Shown piece after piece: positions 20,325 through 22,136 of a stretch of 22,136 nucleotides of DNA (the first letter of the stretch is position 1; the number at the start of each line of letters is the position of its first letter). Made by a program: the position numbers and the translations under genes. Below the pieces are notes generated by a model, which saw only the letters and a program-made list of their open reading frames with translations, was not told where the DNA came from and did not search any database. Origin of the DNA: an uncultured Faecalicatena sp. (GTDB lineage Bacteria > Bacillota > Clostridia > Lachnospirales > Lachnospiraceae); contig CABTYO010000030.1 in NCBI GenBank assembly GCA_902489075.1, forward strand, positions 1-22,136, in the 5' to 3' direction.

Positions 20325-21899
20325 ATGGAAAATAAAACTGCAAAAAAGGCCAAAAAGAAGGCCAAGAAAGGGATTTTAAGCGTTGTCTTCAGCCGTACAG
20401 CGCTGATCTTTTTGCTGCTGCTGATCCAGCTGTTGATGATGGTGGGGATTGCGACGTATCTGAAAGACTACATTATATACGTATACGGGATATTGAATGT
20501 GGTCGGGGCTGTCATCGTAATCTACATCATCAATCAGCGGGGCAATCCGGCGTTTAATATGACCTGGGTGCTGCTGATCCTGATTTTCCCGGTGTTCGGC
20601 TGTCTGTTCTATCTTTATGTCAAGGGGCAGTTCGGAACAAGGTATATCGGGACCCGCCTGGCAAAATTAAAGCTGGATACCTATCCTTACATGGAGCAGA
20701 AGCAGGAGATTATTGATGACCTGCGCCTGAGCAAGCCGGCAAATGCGAACCTGGCGCACTACATGAAGCACCAGCTGTGTTTCCCTACATACCGCAATAC
20801 GAAGGCTGTATATTTTTCATGTGGGGAAGAAAAGTTCCCGGTGCTGTTAGAACAACTTAAAAAAGCAGAGAAATTTATTTTTCTGGAATACTTTATCGTA
20901 GGCGAGGGATACATGTGGGATACGATCCTCGATGTATTGAAGCAGAAAGCGCAGGAAGGCGTGGAAGTACGGTTTATGTACGATGGAATGTGCAGTATAT
21001 CCCTGCTTCCCTATAATTATCCCAAGATCATAAGGAAGTACGGAATCCAGTGTAAGATGTTCAGCCCGATCCGTCCGGTACTTTCAACGACACAGAATAA
21101 CCGGGATCACAGAAAAATCTGTGTAATAGACGGAAAAGTGGGATTCACCGGGGGAATCAACCTGGCGGATGAGTATATTAATAAAAAAGAACGTTTTGGC
21201 TACTGGAAAGACACTGCAGTCATGCTGGAAGGAGATGCAGTACAGAGCCTGACCATGCTGTTTCTGCAGATGTGGAATGCGACCGAACTCAAATACGGCG
21301 AGAAGTATGACAATTACCTGACACCGATGTCCACAGAGTTGCACAGAGAACTGGGCTTCATGATCCCTTACGGGGACAGCCCGTATGACAACGAGGACGT
21401 CGGAGAGGAAGTATACTTCCATATCCTGAACCATGCCAAAAAGTATGTCCATATCATGACTCCGTATCTGATCCTGGATAACGAGATGATGGACACCCTG
21501 ACCCGAGCTGCCAAAAGCGGTATCGAGGTGTGCATCATCATGCCCCACATCCCGGATAAGTGGTATGCATTTGCGGTAGCCAAGACCTTCTACAGAGAGC
21601 TCATCGAGGCAGGGGTACAGATCTACGAATTCACCCCTGGCTTCGTCCATGCAAAAATCTTCGTATCCGATGACGATACAGCAACCGTGGGAACCATCAA
21701 TCTGGATTACCGCAGCCTGTACCTGCATTTTGAGTGCGGCGTGTTTATCTATAACAATCCGGTGGTAAGAGATGTGGAAGCCGATTTCCAGAAGACACTG
21801 AAACAATGCCAGCGCATCAGCGTGAGTGATCTCAAGAAAATCAGCCCGTTCATGGCGATCTGCGGAAGAGTACTACGGCTCATTGCACCTCTCATGTAA
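20325..21899 (+). CDS. cls: Cardiolipin synthase (phospholipase D superfamily)
   Basis: Membrane enzyme of 524 residues joining two phosphatidylglycerol molecules to cardiolipin plus glycerol. A Lys-rich cytoplasmic start (TAKKAKKKAKKG) precedes two or three hydrophobic helices (about 22-45, 50-70, 82-102), including the PLDc_N segment NPAFNMTWVLLILIFPVFGC. Two HKD motifs make the paired active site: NRDHRKICVIDGKVGFTGGI (His about 260) and FVHAKIFVSDDDTATVGTIN (His about 441), each with the downstream Gly/Asn residues. Length is normal for bacterial Cls, at about 480-525. The ribosome binding site is not ideal: GAGG is 4 nt and AAGGAG 15 nt from ATG 20325. The palindromic repeat in the leader could affect expression. 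No clear terminator was found in the 237 bases after the stop. Confidence 0.95.
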   Translation: MENKTAKKAKKKAKKGILSVVFSRTALIFLLLLIQLLMMVGIATYLKDYIIYVYGILNVVGAVIVIYIINQRGNPAFNMTWVLLILIFPVFGCLFYLYVKGQFGTRYIGTRLAKLKLDTYPYMEQKQEIIDDLRLSKPANANLAHYMKHQLCFPTYRNTKAVYFSCGEEKFPVLLEQLKKAEKFIFLEYFIVGEGYMWDTILDVLKQKAQEGVEVRFMYDGMCSISLLPYNYPKIIRKYGIQCKMFSPIRPVLSTTQNNRDHRKICVIDGKVGFTGGINLADEYINKKERFGYWKDTAVMLEGDAVQSLTMLFLQMWNATELKYGEKYDNYLTPMSTELHRELGFMIPYGDSPYDNEDVGEEVYFHILNHAKKYVHIMTPYLILDNEMMDTLTRAAKSGIEVCIIMPHIPDKWYAFAVAKTFYRELIEAGVQIYEFTPGFVHAKIFVSDDDTATVGTINLDYRSLYLHFECGVFIYNNPVVRDVEADFQKTLKQCQRISVSDLKKISPFMAICGRVLRLIAPLM

Positions 21900-22074
21900 A
21901 ATCGGAAATTAGTGACGCGCTTTAGGTGCGGAACGGATGAGGGGGGGACGCCAGGAAAGATGTGGAGCGCACTTCCCACGGTCTGTGTACCTGTCGTTTC
22001 AAAACCCTTACCGTCCGTGAAGAAGGCATAACAGAGAAAAGCAGTGAAAAGAAAGAGAATCCAAAAAATTACAA

Positions 22075-22091
22075 AAAACTATAATAGTTTT
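22075..22091 (+). promoter_or_regulatory. Palindrome containing a -10-like TATAAT near the window end
   Basis: AAAACTATAATAGTTTT is a palindrome around a central A and contains TATAAT (22080-22085). No -35 is apparent. It could be a promoter/operator for a gene beyond the window. The rest of 21900-22136 shows nothing definite. Confidence 0.35.
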
Positions 22092-22136
22092 GAACGAAAA
22101 AAAAGCGGAAGGAAGCAACGCAAGCCGAAGTCAGAA

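Noticed and set aside
21084..21806. 240-codon open frame on the minus strand
   Set aside because: It is antisense to the catalytic region of the cardiolipin synthase; no motifs.
21960..22028. 22-codon frame after cls
   Set aside because: It is too short and has no hydrophobic helix or family resemblance to support it as a gene.

Overview
The window looks like chromosome from a spore-forming Lachnospiraceae (Clostridia). The grounds are moderate GC, strong AGGAGG-type ribosome binding sites with several TTG and GTG starts, an rlmB-sigH gene order, a Hol_Tox-type mini-toxin and a glutaminyl-tRNA synthetase of the type seen in gut Firmicutes. The genus cannot be fixed from the sequence alone. 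Most of the window is ordinary core and accessory chromosome. No prophage, CRISPR array or complete transposon is present.

Layout. Positions 1-124 look like the right end of an IS200/IS605-type element (TnpB guide-RNA scaffold and terminal hairpin), abutting rlmB (23S rRNA 2'-O-methyltransferase). Next come sigH (early sporulation sigma factor) and a UvrA paralogue that lacks the UvrB-binding domain. An autoregulated GntR(YtrA)-ABC ATPase-ABC permease operon (4281-6227) has operator palindromes laid over a near-consensus promoter. It is followed by a secreted coiled-coil/SleB-like cell wall hydrolase and a tRNA-Thr(GGT). A compact type I toxin-antitoxin locus (7829-8142) encodes a 31-residue membrane toxin on the minus strand and an antisense RNA on the plus strand.

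The middle part carries dtd (D-aminoacyl-tRNA deacylase, minus), a MATE exporter, a DUF6512-like membrane protein (minus) and an unrecognised 112-residue protein. A gene-poor stretch of about 490 bases follows. After it comes an ECF sigma factor / membrane anti-sigma factor pair with a textbook ECF-type promoter (TGAAAC-N17-CGTCTA) in front, which suggests self-activation. A NUDIX hydrolase follows.

The right part has an NSS-family sodium:amino-acid symporter (minus) bracketed by an identical 19-nt inverted repeat, glnS, an orphan MocR-type regulator, a small cysteine-cluster membrane protein with an acidic tail (minus), and a cardiolipin synthase. Two approximately 115-118 bp copies and one fragment of an extragenic palindromic repeat family are scattered through the intergenic regions.

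The most rewarding region is the type I toxin locus. Its mRNA leader can fold to hide its own Shine-Dalgarno sequence. A nearly identical inverted copy of that leader segment lies downstream of the toxin gene and inside the antisense RNA, implying a 5'-3' or trans RNA-pairing switch.
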